The notes under the pieces: generated by a model
What the model saw: the letters and a program-made list of their open reading frames with translations, nothing else
Databases searched by the model: none
What the model was told of the DNA's origin: nothing
Assembly: GCA_964461295.1 (NCBI GenBank)
Contig: CAYWTX010000344.1
Span: forward strand, 1 to 6,621
DNA length: 6,621 nucleotides
Direction of reading: 5' to 3'
Source of the DNA: CAYWTX01 sp964461295
Lineage (GTDB): Bacteria > Planctomycetota > Phycisphaerae > SM23-33
Translations under genes and position numbers: made by a program
Shown: piece by piece, positions 1 to 5,498 of the stretch
Position numbering within the stretch: position 1 is the stretch's first letter
Layout: the number at the start of each line of letters is the position of its first letter

Positions 1-14
1 ATGACCGTGCGCGA
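1..14 (+). repeat. Left arm of 14-base inverted repeat
   Basis: The sequence ATGACCGTGCGCGA is matched exactly, in inverted orientation, at 177-190. The arm touches the window edge, so it may be longer. Confidence 0.75.
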
Positions 15-20
15 TTAGTA

Positions 21-49
21 GCCAGCCCCGCAGGGCAGGCAGGGCTGGC
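21..49. other. Strong GC-rich hairpin, possible terminator without U-tract
   Basis: Arms GCCAGCCC (21-28) and GGGCTGGC (42-49) are perfectly complementary over 8 bp with a 13-base loop. The hairpin lies about 90 bases downstream of the propeller stop codon and could end or protect the minus-strand transcript. No T-run follows on either strand, so it is not a classical intrinsic terminator. It may instead belong to the candidate element at 1-190. Confidence 0.35.
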
Positions 50-133
50 CCGGCAGGCTGCCGAGTCGAGCAACTGGTTCCGCTGGCCCTGCAAAGACAG
101 GCCCGCCAGCATTGGAGGCCAGATGATTCCGTG

Positions 134-147
134 AATGCTAAAGCATT
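134..147. repeat. Small palindrome overlapping the propeller stop codon
   Basis: AATGC (134-138) and GCATT (143-147) flank a four-base TAAA loop. The minus-strand TAG stop at 138-140 falls inside it. The surrounding bases are AT-richer than the gene body, consistent with sequence that was not originally coding. Confidence 0.4.
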
Positions 148-1337
148 GTACATACAACACTTATGGTGGCGCGCATTCGCGCACGGTCATTTAGTCCCGT
201 CTCGAACGGGAAGGTCCACTTCACGCTCCTGGTTATGTCACCCGTCGATCCGGCGTCCACTGCGAAGGCCATACTCTGAGGGCCCTCGCCGGCGCTATAG
301 ACCAGCCCGGCTCCATAGACAAGCGAAGTTCTCACATTCTGTTTCACTTTGAGGCCCCAGATTACTTTCCCATTCTCCGGATCAATGCCCTGCACCCCTG
401 CACTGTTCTTGTGAATCAGAACCGTCTTGTCGCTGAACGTGACCAGAATGGGCGTGCTCCATGAAGTGGCATCTCCGGTGCGATCCACCCGGTACCTGAG
501 ATCGCCGGTCTTGCGATCGAAGGCCATGATGGATGACGGCTTGTTCTTATAGTCGTCTCTGGTTTCCCCTTGAGACAGATGTTCCGGGGCGCCGCCGCCG
601 TTGTCGGAGACCTGAATGACAACGTCTTTGTACAATATCGGGCTGGTGGCAATGCATAGATTGACATACCGCAGATAATTGACCGTCTGTTTGCCGACAT
701 CGTTGCCGCGCAGCTCAACGATTGGTTTCTGCCAGATCACTTTGCCATCGAAGTCAACGGCGACCATTGTGCCCGTGCCAAACGTGACGTAGACCCGTTC
801 TCCGTCGGTGCATGGCGTTGTGCAGTTGTACCCATACCTGTGGCCGAAACTGGCCCGTCCTCTGCTCTTCGACTCCAGGGCTTGATCCAGTTCCGTTTCA
901 CCCAACGGCCCTGAGGGGATTAGCGTTTCCCACAGACGTTTGCCGTCGGCCAGATCGAAACACAGCAACTTGTGCTCGCTGGTTCGTATGCCGGCGGTAG
1001 CGACGAACACCTTCCCACCGGACACAATCGGTGAGGAATAGGGATTGAACGCCTTGGATTCCAGGTCGGCCTTGGAACCAGATTCCTTCAAATCCGGTGG
1101 TCTCTCTACAGTAATGTCTCGTGGAACGATCTTGAACGCCTTGGGCAGGTCGGCCGCCCACAGGACGTTCTTGTCCCTGCTCCAGGTCGTCGGAACGCCC
1201 TTGGCCGGGGACAATCCGTCCCCGGTGGGACCGCGGAATCGCGGCCAGTCGTTCCTTACGGGATCGGCGGCCGGGGCGCTCACGCTGGAACCGGCCCACA
1301 CCAGGGCGAACAAGCTCACTGCGACGAGTTGTTTCAT
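138..1337 (-). CDS. Exported PQQ-type beta-propeller (BamB-like) protein, C-terminus apparently truncated
   Basis: The 399-residue product begins with a Sec-type signal peptide (MKQ then a hydrophobic run, about residues 4-20, with an Ala-rich cleavage area near 20-24). The mature start, NDWPRFRGPTGDG (29-41), is typical of planctomycete PQQ-like propellers. Blade motifs of the form D-x(2-3)-G-x-x-x-W/Y are visible near residues 128-136, 195-202, 274-282 and 319-327. The start at 1337 is preferred over in-frame upstream codons because it gives the signal peptide and has GGGAG six bases upstream. The gene lies 29 bases after the FGE-fold gene in the same direction, so it is probably the last gene of that operon. 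No enzymatic function can be assigned: the family includes extracytoplasmic scaffold and binding proteins, and the genuine PQQ dehydrogenases are usually larger. After about residue 380 the sequence loses propeller character and codon use becomes AT-rich. The last blade or blades expected in this family are missing, so the gene may be disrupted. Confidence 0.85.
   Translation of the reverse strand: MKQLVAVSLFALVWAGSSVSAPAADPVRNDWPRFRGPTGDGLSPAKGVPTTWSRDKNVLWAADLPKAFKIVPRDITVERPPDLKESGSKADLESKAFNPYSSPIVSGGKVFVATAGIRTSEHKLLCFDLADGKRLWETLIPSGPLGETELDQALESKSRGRASFGHRYGYNCTTPCTDGERVYVTFGTGTMVAVDFDGKVIWQKPIVELRGNDVGKQTVNYLRYVNLCIATSPILYKDVVIQVSDNGGGAPEHLSQGETRDDYKNKPSSIMAFDRKTGDLRYRVDRTGDATSWSTPILVTFSDKTVLIHKNSAGVQGIDPENGKVIWGLKVKQNVRTSLVYGAGLVYSAGEGPQSMAFAVDAGSTGDITRSVKWTFPFETGLNDRARMRATISVVCTML
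177..190 (-). repeat. Right arm of 14-base inverted repeat
   Basis: This is the reverse complement of positions 1-14. It encodes residues 383-387 of the propeller ORF, inside the C-terminal tail that does not resemble the family. Next to it, at 195-211, is a hairpin with arms TCCCGT/ACGGGA and a five-base loop. Confidence 0.75.
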
Positions 1338-1343
1338 AAGCTT

Positions 1344-1348
1344 CTCCC
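1344..1348 (-). promoter_or_regulatory. Ribosome binding site of the propeller gene
   Basis: GGGAG on the minus strand stands six bases before the ATG at 1337. It decides this start over the longer in-frame extension, which would run back into the upstream gene. Confidence 0.6.
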
Positions 1349-1366
1349 GAGGAGCGAGGGACTGCG

Positions 1367-3232
1367 CTACGGGGCCTTGGGTACTTCCACGACCACCCTG
1401 AAACCGATCTCGAAGCGCGAAAAGTCGAGTGGTTTTCCGTACCTGGATGTCGAATATGCACCAAGACCGTTGGTGTAGTATCCCCCGCGGATCATCTTCA
1501 CTGGCGCGTCCGCCGGCGGTCCAGCCGGTCCCTGCGGATCCACAGCGGCGTCCGCGGTGTATACCGCGGGCCAATTCTGGGTCCATTCAGAGACGTTCCC
1601 GAGCATGTCGTAGAGGCCCCATCCATTGGGTTCCTTCTGACCGACAGGGCGCGTCTTGCCCTCGCTGTTGCCGCCCCACCAAGCCGCCCTGTTCAGAAAG
1701 GCCGTGCTGCAGACATGCGGCAGACCGCCGGCCCGGGCCGCGTATTCCCATTCCGCCTCGGTCGGCAACCGAACGGTTCTTCCGGTCAGTTCGCCGACTT
1801 TCCTGCAGAAGGTCTGCGTATCGTTCCAACTGAGCGGCCCCGTCTTGAATTGGCTTGTGTCCCGCCCTTCCTTCTTCATGGCTGGCAGTTGCGCCGGGCC
1901 CCCGCCACAGGCGGGGTTTTTCGGTTCTCTGTGGATACTGGGGTTGTATCCCATCACCCTCTCGTATTGTTCGTTGGTGACCTCATACTTGCCCATATAG
2001 AATGCCTTGCTGATGGTCACTTCGTGTTGGGGGTATTCCGAGCCAAGAGGACCCCATTCGCTCGGCCGGCGCAATTCTCTGGCCCAGGCCTTCCCGGTGT
2101 TGTACACGGCGAACTTGCGCATCAGCGGTTCACCGTCCGATTCAGTCACCCGCACACGAAAGGTCTTCGCCGCGGCCGGGACGCCTTGAACATAGACCTG
2201 GTCCGTCTCCGACCGAACCTGAATGCCCTGGTAGGGGTTCGGGTCGGGACTGAAGCGAACGATCTTCTTGCGTCCGATCCGTTCGCCACGCGCTAACTCC
2301 TTCCACTGTCCATTGACCTGACTTCCCAGCACGTACTTACGAACGCGGCCTCTCTGGGCCGAATCTTCCATGAGCACGATGTGATCGACTGCCGCCTCCT
2401 TCTCCAGGGTCAGGACCAGTTCCTTGCCGCGCCCGCTGACCTCCGCCAAACTGGCAGTCTCACGCCAATTCGGTTCACTGCCCGACTCCGCCTTTATCTT
2501 GTCCAGCGCCGTCTGGGCCTCCTGCGCGACGGGCCGCACATTCGTGCTCGTCTTCGGCGGCTTTGCCGGGTCCAGCAACAACTTCTCCAGCGCGGGAATC
2601 GCGTCCCTTGCTTTCGGACCAATCGCGGCCAGGGCCTTGGCGCTATAGCGTCTCACGACCTCCTCTTTGTCTGCCAACGCCGCAGTAAGGGCTGGAACGG
2701 CGTCCTCGGCGGCATTCCCCATCCCGGCCAGTGCGCCGGCCGCCGTGGCGCGGAACCCGCCGGCTTTCCCGCTCCGCAGCACCTCCACCAACGCCGGCAT
2801 AACCGCCCGGAGGTCGATCTCCAGCCTGCTCAATTCCATGATGATGGCCCGGTTGGCGGCCTCATCGCCATCGGCGAGTTTCTCTCTGAGCAGAGCGGCC
2901 GTTCGGACCGGATCCAGATCCCATAAGGGGTCCAACAGGTCAACATCGCCGGTTTCCCTAAGTTCTTTTGCCATGACGGGGTAGTCAGCGGCCACGACGT
3001 CGCTGTAGTCGGTCCGGCCCATCAGGAACTTCCCGGCGGGGATCAGGACGGCCTCGAGTGTGACGCCGCCGCCCAGGTCCAGTGTGATCGTGGGACCGGC
3101 CTTTCCCGCGCCGGCCACGGGCGCGGGCTGTGACGAGGCTGCGGGGGCTTGCGTCTTGGGGATCTCCTTCTCGCCGCCAATGGCGACCCCAACCAAGACC
3201 GGTACAACCGCTCCTAGTCGCCAGATTCTCAT
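1367..3232 (-). CDS. Exported FGE/SUMF1-fold protein interrupted by HEAT repeats and a discoidin domain
   Basis: The 621-residue product has a signal peptide (MRIWRLGAVV..., cleavage near residue 20). The FGE-sulfatase fold starts with LIPAGKFLMG (63-72), stops at R73, and resumes with EYPQHEVTISKAFYMGKYEV (399-418), RLPTEAEWEYAARAG (488-502), GLYDMLGNVSEW (539-550), IRGG (581-584) and FRVVVE (611-616). Residues 74-398 are an insert. About 105-250 are helical HEAT-like repeats (for example DAVPALTAAL, DAIPALEKLL). About 256-379 resemble the F5/8 type C domain at the end of GH29 alpha-L-fucosidases (VLMEDSAQRGRVRKY, GQWKELARGERIGRKK, FRVRVTES). The cysteine pair that human FGE carries just after its RGG motif is absent (RGGYYTNGLGAYS here), so formylglycine synthesis is unlikely. 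A binding or structural role outside the cytoplasm is inferred. The start overlaps the upstream paralog's stop as ATGA and has AAGGAG seven bases before it. Confidence 0.93.
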   Translation of the reverse strand: MRIWRLGAVVPVLVGVAIGGEKEIPKTQAPAASSQPAPVAGAGKAGPTITLDLGGGVTLEAVLIPAGKFLMGRTDYSDVVAADYPVMAKELRETGDVDLLDPLWDLDPVRTAALLREKLADGDEAANRAIIMELSRLEIDLRAVMPALVEVLRSGKAGGFRATAAGALAGMGNAAEDAVPALTAALADKEEVVRRYSAKALAAIGPKARDAIPALEKLLLDPAKPPKTSTNVRPVAQEAQTALDKIKAESGSEPNWRETASLAEVSGRGKELVLTLEKEAAVDHIVLMEDSAQRGRVRKYVLGSQVNGQWKELARGERIGRKKIVRFSPDPNPYQGIQVRSETDQVYVQGVPAAAKTFRVRVTESDGEPLMRKFAVYNTGKAWARELRRPSEWGPLGSEYPQHEVTISKAFYMGKYEVTNEQYERVMGYNPSIHREPKNPACGGGPAQLPAMKKEGRDTSQFKTGPLSWNDTQTFCRKVGELTGRTVRLPTEAEWEYAARAGGLPHVCSTAFLNRAAWWGGNSEGKTRPVGQKEPNGWGLYDMLGNVSEWTQNWPAVYTADAAVDPQGPAGPPADAPVKMIRGGYYTNGLGAYSTSRYGKPLDFSRFEIGFRVVVEVPKAP

Positions 3233-4239
3233 TTCGCTTCTCCTTGCCGAACCGGCGGCGCTTCCACAATTACTCGGAAACCGACGTCACTGCGCGAGAA
3301 CCTGTTGCCGCCCGGTTTGCAGAACTTAACTGTTGAAAGGCTTTGGTCGGGACCGCGGCCGGGACCCCACCATCCCCCGCGAACCACCTTGCATGGGCAG
3401 CAGTCCAGCGGCGCATCCGGTCCCTTCGGGTCCACGGCGGGATCCGTGGTATATGGCGAGAACCAGTTCTGGGTCCATTCATAAACATTCCCGAACAGGT
3501 CGTGGAGACCCCAGGCATTCGGCTTCTTCTGCCCCACCGGATGCGGCTTGCCTTCGCTGTTGCCGACCCACCACGCGATCTGGTCCAGGTCCTCCTTTGT
3601 GAAGACGGGAGGCGGACCTCCCGCGCGGGCGGCGTACTCCCATTCCGCCTCGGTCGGCAGTCGAACGGTCTTCCCCGTCAAGTCGCTGACCTTCTTGCAG
3701 AAGGTGTGCGTGTCCTCCCAGGTCAGCGTCCCGGTCTTGATCCGGCTCGTGTCTTGCCCCTGCTTCTGCATCGCTTTCAGGATACCAGCACCGCCCCCCT
3801 CCGCGGGGTTCTTTGGATCTCTTCTGGCACTGGGGACGTACCCCATGACCTTCTCATATTGCTCATTGGTCACCTCGTACTTCCCCATGTAGAAGGCATT
3901 GCTGATGGTCACTTCGTGTTGGGGGTACTCCAGTACGCCTATTGTTTTCGGATTGAACTCGCCCCTGTATGTGCCTGAGGACATCTGCAGGTCCCTCGCC
4001 TTGTCTTTCTCTGTCGGCGCTCTGCCCATCAGGAACTTGCCGGCGGGGATCAGGACGGCTTCGAGTTTGACGCCGCCGCCGAGGTCCAGAACCAGGTTGG
4101 GGTCGGCCCTGGCCGTCTGGGCTGTTGGCCTGGTTTGCGCCTTGGCATCGGGCTCTTTCGCCTTCGGGCTCTCCTTCTCCGCGCCGACGGCGACCGCCGC
4201 CAGGACCACCAGCATCACGGCCAGCTTCCATGTCTTCAT
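3229..4239 (-). CDS. Exported FGE/SUMF1-fold protein, compact paralog
   Basis: The 336-residue product has a clear signal peptide (MKTWKLAVMLVVLAAVAVGA, cleavage after residue 20), a Lys/Ala/Pro/Gln-rich linker (21-46), then an uninterrupted FGE-sulfatase domain. Its landmarks are LIPAGKFLMGR (63-73), EYPQHEVTIS (104-113), GKYEVTNEQYEKVMG (119-133), RLPTEAEWEYAARAG (193-207), GLHDLFGNVYEWTQNW (244-259), VVRGGWW (285-291) and VGFRVIVE (319-326). It is closely related to the downstream 621-residue protein over the whole shared domain, including linker and signal peptide, so the pair is a tandem duplication. The two FGE catalytic cysteines after RGG are missing (RGGWWGPGRGPDQS). A CCPC cluster just before that motif (280-283) is not shared with the paralog. 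It is the first gene of the operon. Formylglycine-generating activity is unlikely; a partner-binding or envelope role is inferred. Confidence 0.93.
   Translation of the reverse strand: MKTWKLAVMLVVLAAVAVGAEKESPKAKEPDAKAQTRPTAQTARADPNLVLDLGGGVKLEAVLIPAGKFLMGRAPTEKDKARDLQMSSGTYRGEFNPKTIGVLEYPQHEVTISNAFYMGKYEVTNEQYEKVMGYVPSARRDPKNPAEGGGAGILKAMQKQGQDTSRIKTGTLTWEDTHTFCKKVSDLTGKTVRLPTEAEWEYAARAGGPPPVFTKEDLDQIAWWVGNSEGKPHPVGQKKPNAWGLHDLFGNVYEWTQNWFSPYTTDPAVDPKGPDAPLDCCPCKVVRGGWWGPGRGPDQSLSTVKFCKPGGNRFSRSDVGFRVIVEAPPVRQGEAK
3240..3245 (-). promoter_or_regulatory. Ribosome binding site of the split FGE-fold gene
   Basis: AAGGAG on the minus strand lies seven bases before the ATG at 3232, inside the end of the upstream paralog. 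With the ATGA overlap at 3229-3232 this indicates coupled translation of the two paralogs. Confidence 0.75.
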
Positions 4240-4246
4240 CTCGAGT

Positions 4247-4252
4247 CTCCTT
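4247..4252 (-). promoter_or_regulatory. Ribosome binding site of the first operon gene
   Basis: AAGGAG on the minus strand is seven bases before the ATG at 4239, the same motif and spacing as in the downstream paralog. This supports duplication of the gene together with its translation start region. Confidence 0.75.
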
Positions 4253-4266
4253 GGAGTGGCTTCTTG

Positions 4267-4276
4267 AGCACGTGCT
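4267..4276. promoter_or_regulatory. Palindrome AGCACGTGCT, possible operator
   Basis: A perfect 10-bp palindrome lies 14 bases upstream (on the minus strand) of the ribosome binding site of the first operon gene. Its half-site AGCAC recurs in the larger inverted repeat at 4335-4365. A palindrome of this length can occur by chance in a region of this size. Confidence 0.25.
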
Positions 4277-4334
4277 TCGTCGCCGGGCGGTATGCCGCAC
4301 CGGGCTTGCCTTCACCGGAGGCCGGCAACCGGGC

Positions 4335-4365
4335 AGCACGCATGTCACCGATCCCGGCGCGTGCT
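4335..4365. promoter_or_regulatory. Inverted repeat AGCACGC-N17-GCGTGCT, possible operator
   Basis: The 7-base arms (4335-4341 and 4359-4365) are exact reverse complements, in the region between the divergent AraC-type gene and the FGE-fold operon. They share the AGCAC half-site with the palindrome at 4267-4276. The position fits binding by a regulator of the operon, but no binding partner can be named from sequence. Confidence 0.3.
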
Positions 4366-4424
4366 TCACCAAACGTTCGCATCCGCTCAGCTTTCCAGGT
4401 TGGCGCCGTAGAGCGGTTCGCATG

Positions 4425-4453
4425 AACGTACATCTTATTGCGGGCGTCGTCAA
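4425..4453 (-). promoter_or_regulatory. Weak sigma-70-like promoter candidate for the FGE-fold operon
   Basis: On the minus strand TTGACG (4453-4448) is followed after 17 bases by TACGTT (4430-4425). The -35 box is good but the -10 matches the consensus at only three positions. Transcription from here would give an untranslated leader of roughly 180 bases carrying the inverted repeats at 4335-4365 and 4267-4276. Confidence 0.25.
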
Positions 4454-4486
4454 TGGACATGCGATGTATTCCACCTAGTTCTCTGT

Positions 4487-4514
4487 TTGCTTTCCGCCCG
4501 GAGTACGGTATATT
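4487..4514 (+). promoter_or_regulatory. Promoter candidate for the AraC-family gene
   Basis: TTGCTT (4487-4492) is separated by 16 bases from TATATT (4509-4514), an AT-rich patch in otherwise GC-rich DNA. The start point would fall near 4521, just upstream of the proposed GTG start. The leader would be very short, so the assignment is tentative. Confidence 0.3.
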
Positions 4515-4520
4515 GCTGCC

Positions 4521-4525
4521 AGAGG
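4521..4525 (+). promoter_or_regulatory. Possible ribosome binding site supporting the GTG start of the AraC-family gene
   Basis: AGAGG lies eight bases before GTG 4534. None of the alternative upstream starts in frame (TTG 4438, ATG 4453, ATG 4459) adds recognisable family sequence. Confidence 0.45.
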
Positions 4526-4533
4526 TCAAGATC

Positions 4534-5367
4534 GTGAATGTTGACGTTCAATTGCCGTGCCGGTTCGTGGACATCCTGAACTTCCGCTACGTGCCCAGCC
4601 ACGTGACCCTTGTAGCGCCGGCGCCTTCACACTCGTGGCACGAGTGCATTTACGTGGTGCGCGGGCTGTACCTAGTCAAGGTTCAGGGACGCTCGCACCG
4701 GCTGACCGACGGCCAGTGCGCGGTCTTTCCTGCCGGCCTGCTTCACCATGCCGACACCGACGCGCCGGCTCGCGGCGAAGTGGACCTCCTGGAGATGTTG
4801 ATCTTGCAGTGGCAAGCCGCCGCGGCGCCCGCCGTGCCCGTGATCCTGTCGAGCGTCTCGCCGCGAGTGCCGGAACTCCTGCGATGGCTGGCCGACATCC
4901 GGCTGCGGCATTCCGCCAGCGTCGACGTGTTGAATGCGATCGTCTTCGCGTTCCTCAACGAGCTGGCGCAGAGCTCCGCCACCGGCAGTCTCGTTCGACT
5001 CGTGCATGACTACATGCAGGGGTTCGTCAACCGCCAACTGGTCGCGGGGCGCCGTGAGAAGGTCTCCCTGACAGCTCTTGCCGAGAACGCGGGCCTGAGC
5101 AAGTTCCACTTCCTTCGCGAATTCAAGAAGCAGTCCGGCGGGCGAACGCCACTCGAGTACATGCAGGAGTTCCGGGCGGCGCGAGCCCAGGAGTTGTTGA
5201 CCCAGACCGATCTGTCGCTGGCCGAGATCGCCGAACGCCTCGGTTTCAGCAGGCGCAACTACCTCGCCCACTTCGTCGCCAGCCATTTTGGCGCTCCACC
5301 GCGTGCTCTGCGCCGCCGCCGTCGGCGGCCGGACGGCGGCGCGGTCACGGACCTCTTTGTCCGGTAG
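4534..5367 (+). CDS. AraC-family transcriptional regulator with N-terminal cupin domain
   Basis: From GTG 4534 the product is 277 residues, the usual size for two-domain AraC regulators. Residues about 15-95 form a cupin-like sensor: the segment SHSWHECIYVVRG (32-44) is a typical beginning, followed by LTDGQCAVFPAGLLHHAD (57-74). The C-terminal DNA-binding domain has both helix-turn-helix units, LTALAENAGLSKFHFLREFK (179-198) and LAEIAERLGFSRRNYLAHF (229-247), and the linking RAARAQELL helix (214-222). The protein ends in an arginine-rich tail (RRRRRR, 260-265). It is a cytoplasmic DNA-binding protein; the ligand is unknown, probably a small molecule such as a sugar. It is divergent from the FGE-fold operon across about 295 bases, a layout common for a local regulator, so control of that operon is inferred. 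An in-frame extension to TTG 4438 (309 residues) or ATG 4453 cannot be excluded. Confidence 0.87.
   Translation: MNVDVQLPCRFVDILNFRYVPSHVTLVAPAPSHSWHECIYVVRGLYLVKVQGRSHRLTDGQCAVFPAGLLHHADTDAPARGEVDLLEMLILQWQAAAAPAVPVILSSVSPRVPELLRWLADIRLRHSASVDVLNAIVFAFLNELAQSSATGSLVRLVHDYMQGFVNRQLVAGRREKVSLTALAENAGLSKFHFLREFKKQSGGRTPLEYMQEFRAARAQELLTQTDLSLAEIAERLGFSRRNYLAHFVASHFGAPPRALRRRRRRPDGGAVTDLFVR
4630..4646. repeat. Intragenic 17-base palindrome in the AraC-family gene
   Basis: CACTCGTG (4630-4637) and CACGAGTG (4639-4646) are exact reverse complements around one central base. The site is about 100 bases inside the coding region and encodes part of the SHSWHE segment of the cupin domain. It could be an autoregulatory operator or a coincidence of codon choice. 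Confidence 0.4.
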
Positions 5368-5390
5368 CCCAGCATCCGGACGAGCCGCTC

Positions 5391-5420
5391 GGCCGACCTG
5401 GACCCGACGGCCCGTCGGCC
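5391..5420 (+). terminator. Nested GC-rich hairpins after the AraC-family gene, weak terminator candidate
   Basis: GGCCGAC (5391-5397) pairs with GTCGGCC (5414-5420). An alternative inner stem CCGACG/CGTCGG (5404-5409 with 5413-5418) has a three-base loop. They begin 24 bases after the stop codon. There is no T-run, so Rho-independent termination is doubtful. A second small hairpin (CGGAC/GTCCG, 5348-5363) overlaps the end of the coding region. Confidence 0.25.
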
Positions 5421-5498
5421 CGAACGTCAGCGCCGCAGGAGCAACGAGCAGAAGAGCGATGAGCCGCCCAGCCCAAGCCGCCTGAATGGGACACCGCC

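Larger units (their letters stand above)
1..190. mobile_element. Candidate small non-coding element (MITE-like) or insertion-sequence end, left side possibly incomplete
   Basis: The first 14 bases of the window (ATGACCGTGCGCGA) recur as an exact reverse complement at 177-190. Past the exact part the arms still share scattered matches, including a GCCA block, so the repeat may be an imperfect one of about 26 bases. The space between holds no credible gene but has two hairpins (21-49 and 134-147). The right arm coincides with the point where the neighbouring propeller protein stops looking like its family. A short non-autonomous element with terminal inverted repeats fits this. No transposase is visible and no target-site duplication could be identified, because the left boundary may lie outside the window. 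A chance inverted repeat or a remnant of a larger element remains possible. Confidence 0.4.

Noticed and set aside
195..211. Hairpin with a TTCGAG-like loop resembling a tRNA T-arm
   Set aside because: No acceptor, D-arm or anticodon arm can be drawn around it, so it is not a tRNA gene.
1338..1586. In-frame N-terminal extension of the propeller ORF to 1586
   Set aside because: It overlaps the C-terminal coding region of the FGE-fold gene, has no family sequence, and bypasses a good ribosome binding site followed by a signal peptide at 1337.
1715..2296. Long plus-strand open frame over the split FGE-fold gene (also 2381-2926 and 3343-3978)
   Set aside because: These are antisense shadows of strongly supported minus-strand genes. 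They arise from GC-rich codon bias and show no domain pattern.
4236..4529. Minus-strand 97-codon frame across the divergent intergenic region
   Set aside because: No recognisable domain; it overlaps the AraC promoter region and ends next to the operon start codon without a supporting ribosome binding site.
4672..5286. Minus-strand 204-codon frame inside the AraC-family gene
   Set aside because: Antisense shadow: the plus strand encodes clear cupin and helix-turn-helix motifs here.
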